Shown here piece after piece: positions 1-12,954 of a stretch of DNA of 64,000 nucleotides. The DNA lies in NCBI RefSeq assembly GCF_900964775.1, contig NC_041809.1:26981338-27045337 (forward strand). The letters run 5' to 3'. Under the pieces are notes generated by a model. The model saw only the letters and a program-made list of their open reading frames with translations, was not told where the DNA came from and did no database searches. The position numbers and the translations under genes are program-made. The stretch's first letter is position 1. Each line of letters opens with the position of its first letter. The DNA comes from Scleropages formosus (lineage: Eukaryota; Chordata; Actinopteri; Osteoglossiformes; Osteoglossidae).

Positions 1-291
1 AATAGAATGGATTCCATATATAAATATACAGAATAATCCAAAAATCTATTCATACCAATAAAAATAGTGGTAATTTGGTAACAAAGACAAAGGGCTCACA
101 GAATTTATATCATGTCTGACTCCTGGGGATCCACTGCCCTTTTGTCAGCGCATGCCTGACACAACAACACTTCCAGAAGCAACTCCTTTTTCCCACAAAA
201 CACAGGGCAGTGCAAGTAAAAACATGACACAGGCAGTCCAAGAACAGTTTTTTTTTTCATTTATATATTAAATTATTATATTATTTTTGCT

Positions 292-492
292 GGGGGGTGC
301 ATTGGATTTGGCCAGGGCCTGCTCTGTGGTGGGTTTGGGGCTCGAATCCTGCTTGGGGTGCTTTGCGGCGGACTGGCGTCCCGCCTGGGTTGTGTCCCCT
401 CCCCCTTCAGCCTCACGCCCTGTGTTGTCGGGTTAGGTTCCAGCTCGCCACGACTCTGCTCGGGACAAGTGGTTATAGACATTTTGTGTGTG
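292..492 (+). repeat. tRNA-derived SINE with (TG)n tail, diverged copy
   Basis: Member of the main SINE family of this window. The family has an RNA polymerase III A box (tggcgcagtgg in good copies) and B box (ggttcgagtcc), a tRNA-unrelated body, a conserved gggacaagcggttt near the 3' end and a (TG)n tail. This copy has a damaged A box and B box (ggctcgaatcc). Confidence 0.85.
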
Positions 493-639
493 ATTATTTT
501 TGCTTTGTTTTCAAAGTCAGCAGAATATAAATGTCACATGACAGCAGAAAGAATGTATTGACATGAATCAATGGTAGACATAAATGATTTAATTTAATGC
601 AGTGACAGGCGAGAGCATTTAAACATGGCTGCTGGTAGA

Positions 640-835
640 AAGGCGGCACGGCGGCACAGCCCGTAGCTTTGGTGCCTCACACTGCCTGGGTTTTTTTACG
701 TTTGAATCCAGCTCAGGCTGTATGGACTTCGTATGTTCCTCCTGTGGGTGCTCTGGTTTCCTCCCACAGTCAAAAGATCGACAGGTGTCCTGGCCAGGCT
801 GTGCCCCGCCTAGCCTAGCGTAAGTAAGATGTATC
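640..835 (+). repeat. DANA-like composite SINE, head and middle only
   Basis: Starts with a tRNA-like head (ggcggcacggcggcacag) and continues into the middle block typical of DANA-type fish SINEs (ctctggtttcctcccacag). The L2-like tail is missing. Diverged. Confidence 0.6.
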
Positions 836-1249
836 CTTACTTTAACATACGGCCTAATCCACATCTACGTGTGTTTGTATGTTTGCAGAGTGCATTTAGC
901 TGCATATGACAATGCAATAGCACATATGGTGTGTGTGTTTAACTGATAGCATAGGTCAGTTTTTTAATTTTCTCATGCTCTCAGGGGGGCTGAACAGACA
1001 AAATTCCGTGCAGGGTTAATTGCCATTTCATTTCTACCTACTTTTTATCAGAGAAGGGGGGCTTTCTTCTTCATTTTCATATATACATATCTACATTTGT
1101 GATTAATTTTCTGAAATTGCTTTATATTTTGAACGTTTCATCTAATTTAATCTAATGCAAATTTAATAATGACTTCCAAAAGAACCATTGTTTGCTTGGA
1201 CAAATCTCATTTCAGCTCAGCCAGCAATAGTTTTACAGGCAAATCTGCA

Positions 1250-1400
1250 GTCTCAAGACCAAGTTGGCAGAGAAGGCTGCCAAAGTGGAAGACAGCATCC
1301 AGAAATTAGAGGTAGCAGAAACTTTGTACATCCTCTCCAAGTTGCTTTCAATGCCTACCAACAGTTGCCCCCTCCCCTTATCAAACCAGCAGGGTCTCTG
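1250..1400 (+). other. unassigned open segment after a possible splice acceptor
   Basis: An open frame follows ctgcag (1245-1250) and reads LKTKLAEKAAKVEDSIQKLE in a charged, helix-like pattern, then VAETLYILSKLL. I do not recognise it. It could be an exon of an unknown gene or chance. Confidence 0.2.
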
Positions 1401-1599
1401 CGGTGCACGTGCCGCCATTCTTTGTCACAGTTTTAAAGAAGCGTGGCGGTAAGATATGATATAATCCACCTGTTGACAATTTATTCATGCTGGACGACCA
1501 CATAAAACATGCTCGCTGTCAGGAATTTTTGTCTGGAAATGTGTATGTAAATGTATGTTTCTCCAAAGCTGTGTATTTGTGGTCTTAATGGCATTGCAT

Positions 1600-1812
1600 T
1601 TCTTTATTCAGCTGATTCTTTTCTTGAAAGTGACTTACCGTGTTTAGCTGCGTACAATTACTTCTCCATTTATACAACTAGGCGATTTTTACCAGAGAAA
1701 TTTAGGGCAAGTAATATGCTCAAGGGTACTACAGCAGTGGGTGGGATTCCAAACCTGGTCCTTCAAGTCCAAATACGGATGCGCTAACCTCTACTCTATT
1801 TGCTGTCCCATT
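1600..1812 (+). repeat. old dispersed repeat with L2-like ends
   Basis: Belongs to a family found repeatedly in this window: agctgacgcttttctccaaa at one end, then a cagctgggtaatttttac block, then gggtactacagcag and a tRNA-like ggattcgaacct segment. This copy is strongly diverged. The 3' end resembles the common fish L2/SINE tail. Confidence 0.6.
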
Positions 1813-1835
1813 TACAATTGAAATTCTTTCTGCAG

Positions 1836-2030
1836 ATTGTATCGGATCCCCGCATCAAGATGCAGCTCAATCCCCATGTCTACCTTGTTGCATTAATGTG
1901 TGGGCCTGCAGTCTTGTTTTCCTTGTTCATCACCATCAGCTTTAGCATAAGTGATACACTGGAGGAACAGTTTGAACACTACAAGGATGCATGTATCTAC
2001 GCTGACTTGATGTATGCATTTATATAGCAT
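1836..2030 (+). other. unassigned open segment with one hydrophobic stretch
   Basis: After a good acceptor (ttctttctgcag, ending 1835) the frame stays open for 64 codons to a stop at about 2028. It encodes a polar start IVSDPRIKMQLNP, a hydrophobic stretch of about 24 residues (VYLVALMCGPAVLFSLF onward), then acidic DTLEEQFEHYK. It could be a membrane-segment exon; no family recognised and no second exon found with confidence. Confidence 0.2.
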
Positions 2031-2647
2031 GTACAACAGTATTTCTGTATACCAAAGTCAAGGGCTGCCCATAAGAGTGTGATGCTCCTGTAGATGAGCC
2101 TGAAATTAGCATGCGGAAAGCAAACCTTGGCAAGGCGCACGGGTGCACCTACTGTGATTTACAACCAGAACCCAGCAAAAAACAGAGCTAAGCAAGCAAG
2201 AGGGAAAGGAAGGCATCAGAAATCCTTAGAGGCTGGAAAAAATTAACTAACTCATACTTCAAAAGTCTTGCCTCACATGTTCTCCCAGGAGTCCACCTAA
2301 AGCACTTATGGAAATTGGATTCAATAAATAGAAAAAAAAAAAACAAATAAACATTCGTTTGTAAGCATCACCCAGCTGAAAACCCCCGCAAGACAAAGGG
2401 GAGGAAAATTTTTCATACCCACCATAATGAACTGCTGACTGACAGATAATCTAAATGTGTAATGGGATAGAATGCCACCGGGCAGCCAGTGATAGCTTAC
2501 ACTTGGTGCAGAGAAAATATTACCTTGTATTTTTGAAATCTGAAAAGCACTCACTCACTTTCGTTAACTATTTGTTCTGGTCAGGGTTGCCGCAGTCTGG
2601 AACCTATTCTGGAATCACTGGGAAAAAGGCTCAGAGGTAGAGTCTAT

Positions 2648-2858
2648 AGGGGGTGTGGTGGCACAGCAAGTTTGGCCAGGGCCTACTCTCTGGTGGGTCT
2701 GAGGTTCGACTCCCACTTGGGGTGCCTTGTGATGGACTGGCGTCCCGTCCTGGGTGTGTCCGCTCCCCTCCAGCCTTGCGCCCTGTGTTGCCAGGTTAGG
2801 CTCTGGTTCACCGCAACCCCACTTGGGACAAGCAGCTTCAGCCAATGTGTGTGTGTGG
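2648..2858 (+). repeat. tRNA-derived SINE with (TG)n tail
   Basis: Nearly full length: head gggggtgtggtggcacag, body cgtcccgtcctgggtgtgtc, 3' block gggacaagcagcttcag and tail TG repeat. The head lies just after the unrelated 2455-2640 segment, which holds nothing recognised. Confidence 0.9.
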
Positions 2859-2924
2859 GTACAGTGCATTACGGGGTAGGTGTATACATACAAGCACACA
2901 CTATGGGCAATTTAGTGTCACCAG

Positions 2925-3045
2925 TTCATGTGAATTGCACCTCTTTAGACTGTGGAGGACTCAATGCAGACTGAACTGGATTCAAACCCACAAACTGCCC
3001 AGGCACTGAAAAGCAGCGGTGCCACCAAGCCACCCATCCTGAAAA
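2925..3045 (-). repeat. DANA-like composite SINE fragment, reversed
   Basis: Read on the minus strand, this gives a gggtggcttggtggcaccgc head, a gtttgaatccagttcag B-box region and the start of the middle block. It is old and truncated. Confidence 0.5.
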
Positions 3046-4033
3046 AGCAGTCATAGTTTAAAGTAGAAGTCAATTAACCACAGTAAATCTGCAAAGTCTT
3101 TTTGACCATTAAATAAATCATAACCAACTCCATAAAATTGTTACCTTTGAAGTCAACTGTAATCTCTCACCTCTAAGGCACAAAAGCGACAGCAAATTAA
3201 AATCCCATATTCTGAGCGTCTCATATTCAAACTCCAGACCTGAACCCATCACTACAGACAGAAACCATAAACATATGAACAGAGCTTGGAGCAGATGTAG
3301 CTGCAGGAGAGAACAAGGACACTTTGAAGTAAAAGGGTTTACAGTGTAAGAGTAGACACTAATACCAGGGTTTGCCAGATTTATGCAGGCAAAGCAGCAG
3401 GGTGTGTTTGAGACCAAATCACTATCCACTCTTCCGCTATTTTACCATTTAATCCGGGACGACCTCACCACTCCGTTTAGCCCTAGTCCAACCTCACCAC
3501 TCCCCTCGCTGAAGTAGGCAGGTATAGCAGAGGTGACTCTAATCGAAACTGGCATCCCTCCCTCGCTCCCGTCTGCTGGGACTGCTTGTTTTTAAAATGC
3601 CAAAAACTTCTGAGTGGAGTAAAGCTGACAGCCTGTATTTATTACTCATAGTATTGTCTCTTGCAAACTTTACAGTTTGTACCAAAGGCACTAAGGACTG
3701 AAGTCAGCAGTCAGATCATTCTTGTGTGCACATGTCTCCTCTCAAGAAGCATTAAAATAAACTGTAGTTAAAATTAAAATTGCAGGCAGTTTTTTTTGAG
3801 AGGGTTTGAATCTTTTTGAGGGTAATGAGGGGCTGTGACAGAGCACGGTATTATTGATCAGAGCAATGGTTGGAGTCACATCTGCACGAAGGCGTAACTA
3901 AAGCTGAAGAGCTCTGCATTTCTCTGTACGAGGTTGCTGCTCCTCCCAAACCCATTTGAGGGTAACACCAGATGTGAATTAACCAGCAGCCTGTATAAGT
4001 GGCTCTGGCCCCATCATCATGAAGCCCTGAGGA

Positions 4034-4229
4034 TCACACACACACACAGGCTGAAACCGCTTGTCCTGAGCGGAGTCCTGGCAACACAGGACGCAAGGCT
4101 GGAGGGGGAGGGGGTCACACCCAGGACAAGACACCAGTCTATCGCAAGGCACCCCAAGCAGGACTTGAACCCCAGGCCCACCAGAGAACAGGACCTGGCC
4201 AAGCCCGCTGCACCACAGCGCCCCCCCGC
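4034..4229 (-). repeat. tRNA-derived SINE with (TG)n tail
   Basis: Inverted copy: CA repeat at the low-coordinate end is the tail, followed by aaccgcttgtcc, and the tRNA-like head (gcgggcttggcc) at the high-coordinate end. Confidence 0.88.
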
Positions 4230-6209
4230 CATGAGGATTCTTTGACTTCATTTTGATTGTTGCTGCAGACTGCGGAAATAAACTGGTCAGTCAGTGATTG
4301 CTTGATAAAACAGCAATTGCTTTGTCCTTGGATCTTCATTAGGGGGTAATTATTGATCCCTTTTGTTACTGAAGGCCAGAGAGAGATCTTAGAGATGCAC
4401 CTGAGCTAACAGGAAGATATAATATGAGCGAGCCTTCTGTGGTGAGGTGGAGCTCTCTAGATAACAGTGCAGCATTCCCCAAAATAGACAAAGAGCAACA
4501 TTTCACTAAAGGAACAAGCACCACATTATATACAGAAAATCCAGGCTCCATATTTCAAACACTGGCCAAGCCAGGCCAAGAGGCACATTACTCAAAGATT
4601 CTGGAGATGGCTGCTGGAAAATAATCAAGGAATCATGTGCACACTGTGTCTTCTGCATATTTCCCACAGTTTTTGTTCATGCCATTTAAATCTGTATGAA
4701 CTCGGGCATCAATTCACTAATTTAACTTCTAAACCACCCGTTGCCCATTCTGTGACATGTACATATCAGGAACAAATACAGAACTTGGTTCCACTCCAGA
4801 GCTCTTCTACACCCTGACAAAGAGCGACTTAGCAACAGGTGGATCACATCTACAAATAAACACAAGAGCAGCCCAGCTCTAACATGATACTTCAAAAAAT
4901 GAAGATACAGAGCAGAAACAGGGCATCGAAACAGCATGACAAAACAGTCCTGTTTCCCCTGGGAGATGCCACTTGGCTCATTGGAGCTCAGCTGGGATCT
5001 GGCTCAGCCTGTGACTTTAACTTCAGGGTAATGTGGGCACATGCTGGGGAGTGGAGCCATCCCCATCCCCACTGCAAGCATCAGCAGGAGCTCCAGTGGC
5101 GAAAGCTCGCTTAGCCACGCAAGTGAGAAGTGGTAGCATTAATGGATACAAGCAAACGTGTTTATGCACAATTAGACATACACAAACATATTTAGTCACA
5201 CTCCGGGACACAATGGGGTACGTCTGGTTCAGAAAGTTACCAGGCCATGGGTGGCAGCGGGTGGACTTAAGACGTCTCTGATATTTAAGACCCGAAATGA
5301 AAAGCAAAAGAGACCAATCCGGTGGCACACTAGAAAAGTAAACGGAAAAGCTGTTACAAAGGTACAAAAATACTACATTAAAGAGGAACATTCAGCATAA
5401 AACTCAAAACTTCAAGAAAAAAATGTCATGAAAAAAGCATTCCAGACTACTGCTAATATCCAAAAACGGCAGCACAAAATCGCACTACTTCAAAGTTGCT
5501 CCCTTGTCATCAAACTCCCTTGTTTAAAACATCGACCTTCGAAACTTTTGGGAGGCAACACCACCAGGCCCCACAGAGGCTTATGGACACCAACTTATAA
5601 AGAAACTTACTTCAACACATTTTGTGAATTTATGGGATTAGTATTTAAACTGTGGGTATTGAATACAAGACTAGTCCCTTTTAGGTGAAAGCTGCCTTGT
5701 ATAAATACCATAAAAACAAGTGTTCAGGAGAACGTGCGGACATCCCTAAGAGCTGTGACGCTTCATCATTCTGATGGATTCAGTAAGTGAAGCCAGGAGC
5801 TGGAAGATGGAATCATGAGGATTCAGCCTGCTCTGCAGCTCAGACATTCATACATAATTGCTATAAAGGAGGCTTCATCACTGGCAAGGCCTCTAGTGAG
5901 GATGAACTCTTAGGCAAACAGCCCAGGGACAGACTGGAGACACTCTCATGGCAGGGCCACCTGAGCACTGCCAAATCTTTGCCTGTCACATTGGCTGAGA
6001 GTAACTACCCAGTACCCCTGCATCAGCAATGTCTTCTGCATATGACATAGGTGCACAAGAGCAAAAATCTTCAGATCATACCGAATACTAGATAAGCAGC
6101 AAAAACATTTGTATTTAGTGCTATATTCATATTTGATTTCAGATTAGATCTAATAAAGATTCTTTACATTAAAAGTTCCTAATAAAAAAAGTTATCTACT
6201 CTTGCCTAT
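4230..6209. other. intergenic, nothing recognised
   Basis: About 2 kb of unique-looking sequence with scattered short ORFs of no recognised family, no codon-bias change and no clear splice-bounded exon. No repeat family of the window was recognised here. Confidence 0.5.
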
Positions 6210-6560
6210 TGTCACGTCCACGCCCACAACACAAGCAACAACACCTGACTCCGCAGTAGCTCATGAGTAATCATTCACCCTATAAAGACCCTCTTCAGCT
6301 CCTGTACCGTTGCGGAATCTCGTTTGGGACAACCGCCCTTCCTCGTGTTACTACCCTCTTGCTCTGTCCACGATCTCCGGTTTTTTGACTCCTTGCTCCG
6401 TTCTCCGACCACGTCCACGGATCCTCGTTCCTGTCCTGTTCGCCGGTCGACCGACCCTTCGCCTGTCCCTGGTTTTGAGACCTTGCCTCTTCCCTCAACG
6501 TCTAACGAACAACGCTGCACTTGGGTTCAGCCGTCTCGGCTCCCTGTGTTCCGCGTGACA
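6210..6560 (+). mobile_element. solo LTR, probably Ty3/Gypsy-type retroelement
   Basis: A 351-bp unit starts TGTCACG and ends CGTGACA, short inverted termini typical of LTRs. It is flanked by a perfect 5-bp target duplication cctat (6205-6209 and 6561-6565). Inside is a TATA-like ctataaag near 6280. No internal coding region adjoins it, so it is a solo LTR left by recombination. The intact duplication suggests moderate to young age. Family assignment is by general resemblance to fish Gypsy LTRs. Confidence 0.75.
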
Positions 6561-6565
6561 CCTAT

Positions 6566-8524
6566 AACACCGTGATATACACATATATTAATCAGGAGTC
6601 TACTCCTTAGGACTGCCATGCTGTGTTTATACAAAACAGTCCCACAAGACTCTTGGGTCTTTTGTCGTGACGTTGCCATAATTATGAGACACTCAGTTTA
6701 TCACTTTCAGTTTTTCCACTGTATAATAAAGAGCATCACCTTTGAAAACTTATAATGTCTACTCAGAATTTTTAAATATCTTTTCAATTAATTTTTTTTC
6801 ACCATGCATGCCTAATATATCATCTATCAAAAACAATGAAAAGAACTATAAAGATAGCGAAGAGCCGCAAGACTGTGCCTTGGTGTAAAAATTTTTATGA
6901 ACCACTTAATGCATGATACCAAGCATCCTTTGGAATTTATGATGGAAAGAGAATGGAGAAGGTGCTCAAAAACAGGTAAGGGCATAGGGAAGGGGAAGCA
7001 GAGCGCTGAATCCCCCTCCCACTAGGCAAAAGTCACAAACACCATAGAATTCAACCTGACACAAGTCAGATTTGGTTAAAGTCAATTAAACTGTGAAAAG
7101 TTGAGTCTGCATGGGAGTTGCTCTGAAGTACATGCAAACCCAAGAGGCCAGAACATCAGGAAGCATTAGGAAGAGGGAGGCAGAAGGAAGAAGAGGGAGT
7201 CCAGGCATAAATCAGAAGGGTAATGAGTTTGTGTTTTATGTCTCTGTTTTATGTCACAATAAAGCGACACAGAGAGGTGGACAGCTGTGAGACATGGGTG
7301 AGGACCTCATAGCGGCCAAGTTATTCTTTATAGCACAGTCCTTTTTAATAGATTTAGGACATGTTTCTAGACCCTCTGAAATGATTCCTGGTTATCCGGA
7401 AACCTGAAACCTGCTGTAATATACGCATGGGGTGTAACATCTTGTCCTGTGTATCTTGAATGTCAGTCTGTGGGAGATGTGACAGTACCATCCTATTGCT
7501 CAGGGCATCCAGCAGACAGAGGATACCTAACAGCCAAAGTGGGGTTTTCAATGGAGAGGCTCAGTCCCTGGGGCTTTGGAGCTCAGGGAAGAAAAACGAT
7601 GAAAATCTCAAAGAGTGGCTGATGGTGTGTGTGTGGACTATTCCGGAACCTGACCAGCACATCTCAGTCAGGAAAGGAATGGCTCATACGATGAATGGAT
7701 CATCATGTCATCGCTTAGGGTGTCCCACAGACAGGGACCACCTAACAATCAAGGTCAGTCTCAGGGCTTCAGGGTCGAGGGCGGAAAAAAGGAGCCTGTT
7801 TTCTATCATTTGTCTCACACGTGGGCAAAAAAAGCGAGAGACCAAGTGTCCCTTGCTTTGAGACACTGTGACCCTTCCGAGGAGACAGGCACAGCTTGCT
7901 GGCGGACACTTCCTGTTGAGCCGCTGACGCATATTACTGACACACAGCGGTCCCACAGACCTGGCGAGAACTGTGCCACAGTCATCAAAAGGCAGGTATT
8001 CGATGGGGAGCAAACTCTCTGTGAGCACTTGTCTACTCAATGTCCTGCTGACTGGAGAAAGGTGGCCTCAATTGACCACACAGCAGACAGTACCACCAGT
8101 AATCTACTGTATTTCAAAATGAAACTGACAGTAAAATAACTGTTTAGAAAATATGCCTGTTGTATTGAATGCTGGTGAATTAAATGACAGACAATGGGCA
8201 TCAAGGAAATTCTTGGCAACCTGGAGTCCAATTATAATCATGCACACACACACACACACGCACATATACAAATAAACACGCGTACATACACCTACAACAT
8301 GACAAGTCGTGTTACTGTAATTAATGCCATTAGTCACGTCGTCTCTTGATTGCATTAATCCAGTTACCATGCTGGAGTCCTACATTTCATTAAATTACAT
8401 TTAAGCTTGTAATGAAGTATTTAAATTTACACAAAAAACACTTGCATTTTAAAGCAGAACAATTACATGTACAGTGGAATTGGACATTATCAAAGAGCAT
8501 TTTCATTTAAGGTTGCGTTTGCAT
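6566..8524. other. intergenic, nothing recognised
   Basis: Unique-looking sequence. Open frames at 7460-7861 and 7705-8139 lack family resemblance, splice context and codon bias. A (CA)n run sits near 8243-8260. Confidence 0.45.
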
Positions 8525-8717
8525 GCACACATTGACCGAAACCGCTTGTCCCATACAAGGTCACGGGGAGCTGGAGCCCAACCCAGGGCGCAAGGCTGGA
8601 GGGGACACACCCAGGACAGGACACCCATCCATCACGAGGCACCCCAAGCAGGACTTGAACCCCAGACCCACCGGAGAGCAGGACAAGAGCCAACCCACTG
8701 CACCACCACACCCCCCA
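8525..8717 (-). repeat. tRNA-derived SINE with (TG)n tail
   Basis: Inverted copy with aaccgcttgtcc near the tail and cccactgcaccaccacacc at the head. The body lost about 15 bases in the C-rich stretch. The tail is short. Confidence 0.88.
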
Positions 8718-11297
8718 GAATGTTTACACTTGCAGTAAAATCCACTTTAATGCATTTTCATAGTTAGCAAAATTAACCCAAAGAGAGAACTAAAGTCTCA
8801 TCAGTGCTTTGGGAGGGAGGCAGAGGAGGAATCTCCCATGCAGCAGGGGTATGAAGTCTGCCTGTCAGCAATCGGAATATGGACTATGGAGCCAGACTGC
8901 CATCATCCATCACTTTGCTGCTGGCGGCTGATGCTCTGTACAAACAATCTGCCGTCACCAGGTTTCAACTTTAAGTTGGGTTTGGGAGTAGAGTAAGGAA
9001 GGGCAAAACGTAAGATTAATGTAGATACACATTGGCAACGACAAGCCGGATAAATTTCAGTGAACTCACGGAACACAAAGACAGATGGATTGCTGAGACA
9101 CTGACATGCATTTGAGGTCAAAGCTGTAAGTGGAGTGGTTGCAGCTGCTTCCTGCTGACATGATATTTAATATAGAATAACGGGATATGACATCACACAG
9201 TCAAAACAGGTATGAATTCAAAGAGTCATCAATCAGAGTAAGTTCAAACAGGGACGAGCAGTCTGAGACAAGTAAAAGCAGAACATTGGTTTTCTGGTTT
9301 CATGGAATAACTTTTATTCGAGTGTTGTTATTGATTAGCTCAATGGAACAAAATCTCATTCACACATAAAAGTGAAAAATTGACGTTCTGCTAATCCGTT
9401 TGAACCGAAGGCCCTGACCAACAGCGGTCATTAAAGACACCGAGATGTTCAACACAAGCTGGAATGTTAACCCTTTTCCCCAGCCAAAATCCTGAACTAG
9501 CTCTTTCAGTCTGGCCATCTGCAGTAATCACCCTAAATATAATTAGGTAATTAAAAATCCTTGCCTTCCTGCTGCAACCGCTGTTTGGAGAGAGCAGTGC
9601 TATGCAAATTTGGCTGTGGACCATTGCACGTGTATTGCCCTCCTGAACACTGTAATCCCCAGGTAAAGCTCTCGGGACCCTCTCCCCACTTCTCTGTATA
9701 TGCGTGCAATGATTCTGTATACTATACACGTGCACTGGTAAGCTGTGTAGTTTCCCTTAAAGAGCAAATAAATAAGAAATAACATGACTGCAGGTAAAAA
9801 TAACTGTGTGGGAAAGATCCTTCCCTCATCTCCCTTCCTGCTGGATGGTTGAATTTGGCTGTGCTGCATTGCCACTTCCACCACGTGAATTGGTAGGAAA
9901 TTATGGACACTCGGTTTCTGTTTTAATTTATTTATTTTTTTTAACTTTATTTTGTCTAAAACTTGCCAATCTTACAATTTTGCCCATATGTATAAGTCCA
10001 AGCGTTTACTGAAATCTTTTTAGACGACGCCCCTTGTTCAAGGGTACGGCGGCAGTTTTCCTCAAGTGAGCGGAACAAACAAGCGTATCACCATCAATGC
10101 CGTCGAAAGATGAAAAGTCGGATAAAGAGTCAGAGACGAAGCGAGATGGTGACAGGTACCCTATGATACGTTCCGTCAGCGGTGGGTGGGTGGGTGGGTG
10201 TGGGGGTGAAATGAAGGGCAAACGTGGAACTAAGGAGAGCTTTCCGTCCATATTCTTCACATGTACACGGCACATGTGGAAAGACAGAGGGTCAACCTGG
10301 TCAACACAAAGGGCGAGCATAGGGGGCTTTCGCCTCCGCACTCGAAATGTAGGTCAGGCAGCTCATTTCTTCATCCGAAGTGACTTACACAGCTTAAGTA
10401 GAATTCTTTTAATTAATTCTGCCAGGCACTGTATAAAATGGAAAATACTACTCGCTCAAGTGTGCCATGGTGTTCGGTTTAGCCAAAGGTTAGCTTTTCT
10501 TAGCGGTCCCTCAACCTGTAAAAAAAATATTGCTATTTCAGAATTATGCAGCAGCATTCTTCACAAGAAGAAGCTGAAATGGGCTTGATAGTTCATGCAG
10601 TTCATTCTGGATAGTGCTGTATCCCTACCCCTGAGAATGAGGTCCACAAAACCGGTGTGTTGGAGCAGAGAAATACAACGTCCCCAAACCACTGTCCTGG
10701 CAGCTGAAGAAAGTTGTATTTTCAATTCCAGTATTTTGGTATTTTCATAAAGATCTCAGTATCACCCATGACCAACCATGCAGCTATTAATGTCAATAAT
10801 GATTTCAACAGATGGATACTTATTGAGGGAAACGCACACTCGGTGCTGGTGCACCAGCAGCTCTCCAAAACTGAGAGCTCCTTGATCAAATATCCTTTTC
10901 TTTAAATTCACACCTTTGATGAATATGTGCATGAATTAGTAAACATTATGGATCCTTGATATATATGCTACTGTGCAGGCCTCTGTAAGTGTGGAATCTC
11001 CTGTGTGCTCCACTGACGAAGTGCTGAAATTACATGGTGGGGCTCAGAAATGACGTCCTTTCCGCAAGCACCCTAAGCTAGCCTATGCGGACCCTTAATG
11101 ACCAATCACGTCACAGGATTTTAACCATGTGACAAGACTAGGCACACTTTCCCGGTATCTCTAGGTTTCTGCCTGTTGTACAAAAAGCCAAGAGACCTTG
11201 CGTGCAGATAGTCTGCAGCATAGTGCTTAGGGAGGTGGTTAGCAGCCTAAAGGTTTCAGAGTCACGTCCCAGGAGTGCAGTGACTGTACTCAGCTGT
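8718..11297. other. intergenic; CRE and CCAAT-like motifs near 11,100, no gene recognised
   Basis: No coding gene recognised. Around 10,010-10,060 a degraded piece of the old dispersed repeat (cccttgttcaagggtac) can be seen. At 10,097 an ATG opens a lysine- and acid-rich frame (MPSKDEKSDKESETKRDGD) that meets a possible donor ACAG|gtaccc at 10,157; unproven. Near 11,053-11,117 tgacgtc and ccaatcacgtcac look like CRE and CCAAT sites. Confidence 0.35.
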
Positions 11298-11510
11298 GGG
11301 GGGTGTGATGGTGCAGTAGGTTGGACCGAGTCTTGCTCTCCGGTGGGTCTGGGGTTCGAGTCCCGCTTGGGGTGCCTTGCAACGGACTAGCATCCCATCC
11401 TGGGTGTGTCCCTTCGCCCTCCAGCCTCTTGTCCTGTGTTGCCGGGGTTAGGCTCCCCGCGACCCCGTATGGGACAAGTGGTTTCAGATGATGTGTGTGT
11501 GTGTGTATGT
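11298..11510 (+). repeat. tRNA-derived SINE with (TG)n tail
   Basis: Good A box region (tggtgcagtagg) and perfect B box (ggttcgagtcc); body and TG tail complete. One short deletion in the gttaggctcc region. Confidence 0.92.
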
Positions 11511-12942
11511 GGTACCCAGCTGTGGAGCTGAGGCAGGTGCTTAACTGCAAAGGAAGGTAAGTAATTTCATATGAAGGTATTTGGTGTGTGAAGAGCTTGT
11601 CCACTGAGCACACAAAGGCATCCTATATTCATCATACTGGGTGGTTGCTCTGCAGAACCGCTAGGCAATGCATCTCAGTCTACAGCCAGATCCTTCAAGG
11701 TCACTCAGAACATTTCGCTTCTGACTGCGCCCAGGCGGACCTAATCCAGCAGGAGGCGGAGCTTTATAGTCCAAGCGGAACCAGTCGGGATGAGATTCGC
11801 TTGCGAGGGAGCAGACGGTCTCACTGCAATGCATGATCTTCTGTGTCACAGTGAAGAGATAAATTTATTTTCCTGAAGGTCAGTGCTGCAGATGAGCAAA
11901 GGACAAACCAGAAGCCATGGGACTGCTGTAGAGAGCATCAGTGTCCCATCACAAGCGCCATTCCTTCAGAAGCATAGATGATTTGGTGAGTCAGACAATC
12001 AATAGGATAAGGAAGTAGCACTAAACCTCGGGTGAACACACATTACGAGTTTGTAGTTCTGGGAGGATGCCATTCGCAGTCTCTTACCAGACTCCTTACA
12101 GAGTTTGTGATATTTTCCACCTAGATGCTGACTTACAAGATGGGGAAAAAAACAACATGAATTTAGGATTTTTTTTCACTGCTGATCTTAATCACCTGCA
12201 AGCTCCCAGCTGCTGTATTTACAGCTAACAAGAAAGGTTTGAGAAGAAGTGGGTGAGACAGTGGTGTGTGGATCATCAGGTTGTGGATTTCCTCTCCCTC
12301 TCATTCTCTCTACTGCCAAGAAGAGAGAACGGACAGTTACCAATAAGTTTATTGTTAACAGTTGTGTGTGGATGGTCCTGCTCCTCCCCTCCGTGCCACT
12401 TTGGACTGTAGATGTGACAGAGATATTATTATTGAGCTGTACAAAAAAAGCAAATGATTAGCTGGTTCCAGGTTGGGCTTTATTCCTTGTGGGATGATAT
12501 GCAGTTTTATTCATCTTACATTTTATTCAGAAATTCAATAAGATTCTATCACTACCTGAAAAAATGGTGATATATAACATTCTTCTAGCCTGGAGAAATG
12601 TTAGGGGATATCAGAGGATCCCAGCTGAAATTATTATATTGAATTATAGTTTCCTGCTGCCTTAAACCCACTTCTAAAATTGTGAAGGGTAATGAACACA
12701 TCACATTCAGTTGCAGATCAAACAACAATAAATTTTGGCCATCTAAGAAATAGCTTTATTTACTGATTTATGTCACTATAACTGAGGCATTTTACTTTAC
12801 TTCTAGAAACAGACAACTGAGTACAGTCACGGTTATTTAATACAATCTCTCGGTACAATTGGAGGAGGTATAATCTGCATTATACAGTATGCTGTTTTAA
12901 CAAGCATTGGCATCTGTTTTTACACTGTAAAAAATTCTGCAT
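11511..12942. other. intergenic, nothing recognised
   Basis: No repeat family and no credible gene recognised. Short ORFs (for example 12249-12461) have no family features. Confidence 0.45.
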
Positions 12943-12954
12943 TATTTAACCCTA

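Noticed and set aside
7460-8139. Overlapping frames of 133 and 144 codons
   Set aside because: No domain, no splice context, no codon bias, and other frames nearby are equally open.
10097-10588. The full 163-codon open frame
   Set aside because: After about 20 codons it runs through a GGTGGGTGGGTG repeat and unrelated sequence; only the first piece could be an exon.
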